From Siphlonurus alternatus (Eukaryota > Arthropoda > Insecta > Ephemeroptera > Siphlonuridae), in the NCBI GenBank assembly GCA_949825025.1, contig OX463784.1, forward strand, positions 9,555,431 to 9,619,430: DNA of 64,000 bases. The letters are read 5' to 3'. Shown one piece after another: positions 36,727-42,700 of this stretch (positions within the stretch are counted from its first letter, which is position 1; every line of letters starts with the position of its first letter). The translations under genes were made by a program, and so were the position numbers. A model generated the notes under the pieces. That model was not told where the DNA came from, searched no databases, and was given only the letters and a program-made list of their open reading frames with translations.

Positions 36727-39700
36727 TCCACCTCCTCCGCACGTCGTCAAACCCCCCTTTCCCAGTAGTCCAACCTCTGGAAGTGCGAGTGCAGCTTCTA
36801 CGAGCAACGCAGCAGCGGCGGCAGCGGCGGCAATACAACCCCTTGCTCCAAGACCTCCCTCCTCTACTCCTGGAGAGATGCAGCAGCAACAACAACAACA
36901 ACCCTTACCGTTACCTAGTTCCCCTCATAAACAACAAGTTCCCTTACCACCACCCCAACAACAACAACAACAACAAGTTCCTCCCCCCCAACCTCAACCA
37001 CCTATCAACACCATGAGTCACCACCCCCAGACACCACCATTCCAAGTACGTTAGTTAAATTTGAAACAATTGTAATTATAATATTAATAATGATGATGAT
37101 TTAAAAAGATTAAAAAAAAGGTGTCTCTAAGACAAGGGTTGGCAAATATTTGTTTTAACATATTTTTAATGTGTACCTGTTTATCTGTTTTGTTAAATAT
37201 TTACGCTTTAAGTTCTATTTTTTTTTATAATAAGTATTATTTAATGTATTATTATTTATTTTATTTAGGAAGGGAACCGCTTCAGCTTTTATATTTTTAA
37301 CGTATTATAAATAATGTCAAACTTACATGTGCACCAAAAAAATAGTCACCACCCTCCTCCTTCTACCAGTTCAGCCGTTGACATTCAAAAAGCGCGCCGA
37401 AGAAAATTGGGGCTTATGACGTCAAGCGCCACGATTGGTTGCGCTTGACCTATCATGGCGCTTTACGTCATAAGCCCCAATTTTCTTTGGCGCGCTCTTT
37501 AAAAATCAACTGCTGAACTGGCTGAAGGCTGAGGGTGGTGACTATTTTTTTGGAGCACAAGTAATTTTGATATTATTTATAAAACATTAAAAATATAAAA
37601 GCTGAAGCGGTTCCTCTCCTTTAATGTAATCATTTTCATGAATATATTAGTTGTCTCAAAATTAGTCATTTGGCTGTGTCAATTATCTGGAGAACTCTCC
37701 TTACACACAAAAAAAAGTATTGTCTCAGATTCAAATTATTGATTTTGTTTTGAAAAATAGCTATTGGTGTTCAGAATACTATTGGACTGTCAAATCGAAG
37801 CGAATGGATGTTTTTTTTTTTTTTTTTCTTAAAACCCTTTTTGTGTTTCTTCTTTGCCAGCCCTTGTCTGATTGATTTGGTAACTTGATGGCAGTCCCCT
37901 TTACCGTGTTGGTCTCACTGTCGGTTGTGTTTGTGTCTCTTGTGTCGCTTGCAGCATCTGCTCGCTTGTGTGGGTTTATTATGGCCTGTAGTCAATTAAA
38001 GTTGCAGTTAAAATCACTGGGTGCTAATTTTTGTTTTAATAATTAGACTTACTGTGAATTTTCTATTCTATACATGCTCCAAAATTATATCAATAAAAAT
38101 AACTTTTAAGTCACTAGTATATTATAATTGCAACTTCAATTTTCATTTATCACTTAAATTTATTCTATGTTAGTTCAGAATTTTTTCAATTCATTTGTCT
38201 ATATTTTTTTCAAAATTTAGCAATATTGATTCCTTGATATTTGATATCACAAAGAAATTATTTCATGGAATTAAAATTAGTTAATAATGTAAAGTACCCT
38301 ATATTTTAGTATGACCTATATTTTTCAGTGTCTTTTTTATCTTAACTCTAAATATATTTTTATTCCAACTTTATTAGGTTAAAAATGATGAATTTTATAT
38401 AAAATTCAACCTCAAAACCTAACATGTGTAAGGGGAAAAAATAGTCTTAACGGAATACAATGTTTTAGATTAGATTTTATTTTAAAATGATTAAATCTAA
38501 TTGTTGGTATTAGCTAGCATCTCTACTATTTTTGTCTATCTCAGTGTTCTATAATACCACAATGTTAATATCTTTTAGACCAGATTTCAAACTCTTAGAT
38601 TTAATAAAGTCATTTTGTTTTTTTCTGTACCCCACCATCACTGCGAATCCCTATTGACGCCCCTCGTTTGTGTGTTACAGGTCTACCCCGGTCAACCTGG
38701 TGTAGCGGGAAGTCCTGCAGGTCCTCAGCAGATGTACCCCGGGTCACCGGTGCCCCCTGGAGGGCCGGGCAGCAAAGCAGCAATGCCCCCTCCTGCCCCA
38801 CAGCCCAGAAGACACCCAGACTTCAGCAAAGAGCAAGTGGCACAGCAACAACAGCAACCGTACGCACCTTATCCTCAACAGAGGCCTGCTATGTATGGTG
38901 AGTAGAGATGTCGTCTGCAGAGTGTGAAACTCTGGAAAACACAAACTTCACACTTACTCTATTTGTGGGTGTTTGTCACGGTCATGAGTAAATTAGTTAA
39001 TAATTTGGTGCTCGTCTTACCTCTCATAATATAACTTGTCTGTATCCATTTGTCTACATGCTATTTAGAGTTTGGTGACATATTCAATACGACAGTATGA
39101 GTCCCAAAATTTTTCCTTAAAAGCAACCATTTGCAATTACTGCTCTTACATTAGCCTTTAAATGGCTAGAACGTCAGAACGTGGTCATAAGAAAATAAGC
39201 CGTTAGCCTTTTTATTCTGTACATATGAAATGAAAATATAATGCATTTATTTTACATCCACTTTCTTGTTTTCACATTATTCTATAAAATAATTTTTAAG
39301 ATTATAAAGCCCCCAATTTTTTGTTTAAAAAACTAATTAAATAATTGCATTATGCTCAAATTCTTCCTGAGTTTCCTAATCTAAATCGTCTCTTTCCTGC
39401 AGGTTGGGGCAATAACAGCCAGTATCGTGGAGGTAGTGGCCCTGGGGGACCCTACCCTGGTTCTCCAGGAGGGCCCCCTGTCCCAGGACCCCAACAGTGG
39501 GGCCCGGGTCCTCCCAGACCCCCCGGCCCACCATCTGGTCCTGGTAGTAACCAGTGGGAGCATCACCGAGGGTACCAACCTTCTCCTGCAACAGGACCTC
39601 AGCCTTACCAACAACCACCCCAGGTGAGTGCTTGTCTCAGGTGGGGGGGATTTAATGAAATGAAACATCTTAGTAGGTTCAGTAGCCAGCAAATTGAAAC

Positions 39701-42700
39701 CAGCTTATCATCAGGAGTCTACTGACTTGGCTACTGAGCCTTCCAAAATGATTTTTAAAAGTTTCGTGTCCACTTCAATGAAAACAGCTCATTGTCAGGA
39801 GTCTATTAAACTGATCCATGCAAGATTATTTTAGTGAACCTTGCAAAGAGCTATACAAACACTCTTTCATAAAATTCAAAATTAGGTTTCATGAAGGGAC
39901 ATTCACAAAGCCTTAAGGCCACATTTAAGGCTCGATAATTTAAGACTAGAAATTAGGCGTGATTTTTAGACCCAAAATTTCTGGTCTTAAAATATCGAGC
40001 CTTAAATGTGGCCTTAAGGCTCTGTGAATGCCCCTTAGAATGTATTAAATCTGTGAGAAATAATCAATAAGGTTTAGAAATCTCTCTAGCAAATTCTGGA
40101 AAGTTTAATCACCCCTGTGTCTTACATCTTGTACTAACTCTGTATCTTTCTCGCAGGCTCCTCAGCAGTGGATGCCCAACATGCCGTCTCCTGGGATTGG
40201 TCAGAGCTCCCCCCTACGGCCACCAATGGGAGGAGTGCAGCGAGGCTCTCCCTACCGCCCAGACGCCAAGGGGGGCTTCCCCATGCCACCCCACGGCATG
40301 AAGGTATGGAAATATAACGTCTTTAAACCAAAAATCTTGACATTGCTTGGTAAAGTCAAAACACCGCTGACTTTGTGTGTTTATTTATTTATTTATTTTT
40401 TTATTTTTTATTTATTTATTTTTTTATTTTTTATTTATTTATTTTTTTTTTGTATTTTTGTTTAACGATTATTGTCACCGGAAGTTCCGCCATCTTTCTT
40501 TTATGCGCCGCCATCTTCTTTTCATACGCAATACATATGAGTGACAAGAACAAGCACTATTAGGAAAGCAGTGATCAGCATAGTAAAATATGTTTATTTA
40601 ATAAAATGAATCACTTTAAACACTTTCTCGTGTATTTATTCATCCATCATCCTTGCAAACATTGAAAACCATTTAAATATGAGTGGTAAATAGTTTTACG
40701 CTGTTTTGACTCACTAGTCAAAATAGCTGCTCATGACCGCAATTCATTTGTTTTTTCTGCTGAAAAGTGTAAAGTTGTTTTTTGACGATTTGGCAACATT
40801 GTTATCCCATCCAGTTAAGCTATGAGCAGCATTGCCGAATTGTGCAGTTTTTATGAAGGCTTGTATCTCAAAAAGTAAATGATAATCTATAATTATTATT
40901 TCATCATAATTCTATTTAAAATAATGATTGTTTTTTAAGCTAAAATTTGAATCCATTATTCAGTTCCATTACGGAGATTGAAATTTGCATTTGATAACAT
41001 GCGTTTTTTATATCTCAATTTAAAAAATAATGGCACTGAATTTAGGTGTATTTTATTGCATGAGAATTTTTATTTATTTTTTCTCTATGCAATGCTGAAA
41101 AAATTGGAGTGATTTATCATTTCCTAAGACCAGTGACAATAATCCTTAAGCGAGCTACTGTGTTTGTTTTTTCTCAGTTGAAACAACTTCCTTAAAATTT
41201 AAAAATGTAAATTTGGAGGTATTCATAAATAGGATTAAATTCATTCAATTAATTGTGGCCAGTGGCAACAACAGGGTTCAGTTGAAGCAAAAAATAATAT
41301 AAACAATAAAAAAATGATAATCATAAATAGGATTTTAGCTTCAAAATTTTAGCACATCCTTTACTAAAATATGATATCAAATTACAATACTAAATAATTC
41401 TAGTCTAAAATTGATGCTAAGTACCGTAATTTTCTTCACTTACTATATGATTCTGTCATATCACTTATCATGTCTTTACTTGCAGGGTCCGATGCAGAAC
41501 CACCTACCTCCCGGCGCTACTTCCTTATCTGCAGCGCCAGCCCCTCCCCCGCAGTCTTCTCAGTTCTCTCACCATCAGCTGGGAGGCAAGCGAGACCACC
41601 TCACGTTCCCCCCAGATACCGTCGAAGCTACCATGCCAGTGCTGTACAAGCGACGACGTATGGCCCGCTCTGACGTCGCTCCCGTCGAAGCTTGGAGGAT
41701 CATGATGAGTCTTCGTTCAGGACTGCTAGCAGAGAGTTGTTGGGCTCTTGACGTCCTCAATGTGCTGCTCTTCGATGATAATTCGGTGGCGTACTTCGGG
41801 TTGGCAAACCTGCCAGGACTATTGGACGTCCTGCTGGAGCATTTCAGAAGAAGTCTGGCTGACATGTTCGATGATCCCGTCACGTCAACAGCCGAGGATT
41901 ATTGTGAGGAGGAAAGGATCAGGAGAAAATGTAATGGAGTAACAAGTAGCAAGAAATTGGCTATCACTGAGAAGAAATGGTAAGCATTGTGAAAGAGTGT
42001 TTGGTGAAAATGTAATAACAGAATGCACAAGCCAATACAGAAACAAAATCCATTCATATCAAGACTAGATTGTGTTAAAAGGTTTTCATTAGAGTCTATT
42101 GATTGTTGTATGAAGTTAAACACTTGTAAAAGTTAATTTAAGTAATTCAATGGCATTAGATTTTTGTTACTATTAATTGATTACAGCCTAGTGGAAAACA
42201 TAAACCAAAACATTATGGAAAATCTCCTGTGCATAATTTTTATTTATATTTATTTATTTATTTTTTTATTTATTACAAAACTATGACAGTTTCATTACTT
42301 CTATGTTCATCTCTGCATTATTTAATTTTCATATTTCTTTCTTGGACAATAATTACCGGTACAATACATTGATTCATAGCCCACAAACTAAAAAGAAATA
42401 TTGCTATTTAGTCTAACACATGCACTCATTAAACTGGCTGCATGCTCTAACCCTTCTCTGTGTCGCAGGTACGAGACTTGTGTACGGAGGTCTCCCGAGG
42501 TTGATCTTGGCTGTGCGAGGAACATTGACGTCAATGACCGCGTCTCCTTCCTCACCCACACGGAGAACTACTCGAGCGTCACTCGACGCGGCGAGAAGGT
42601 CACCGTCATCAACAGAGACTCTGACCCCTTCGTTGACGACTCGAAGAGAGAGTGGGACGAGGCAGAGCCGTGGGACGACCCCCTGGCCCTTCTCCTGATG

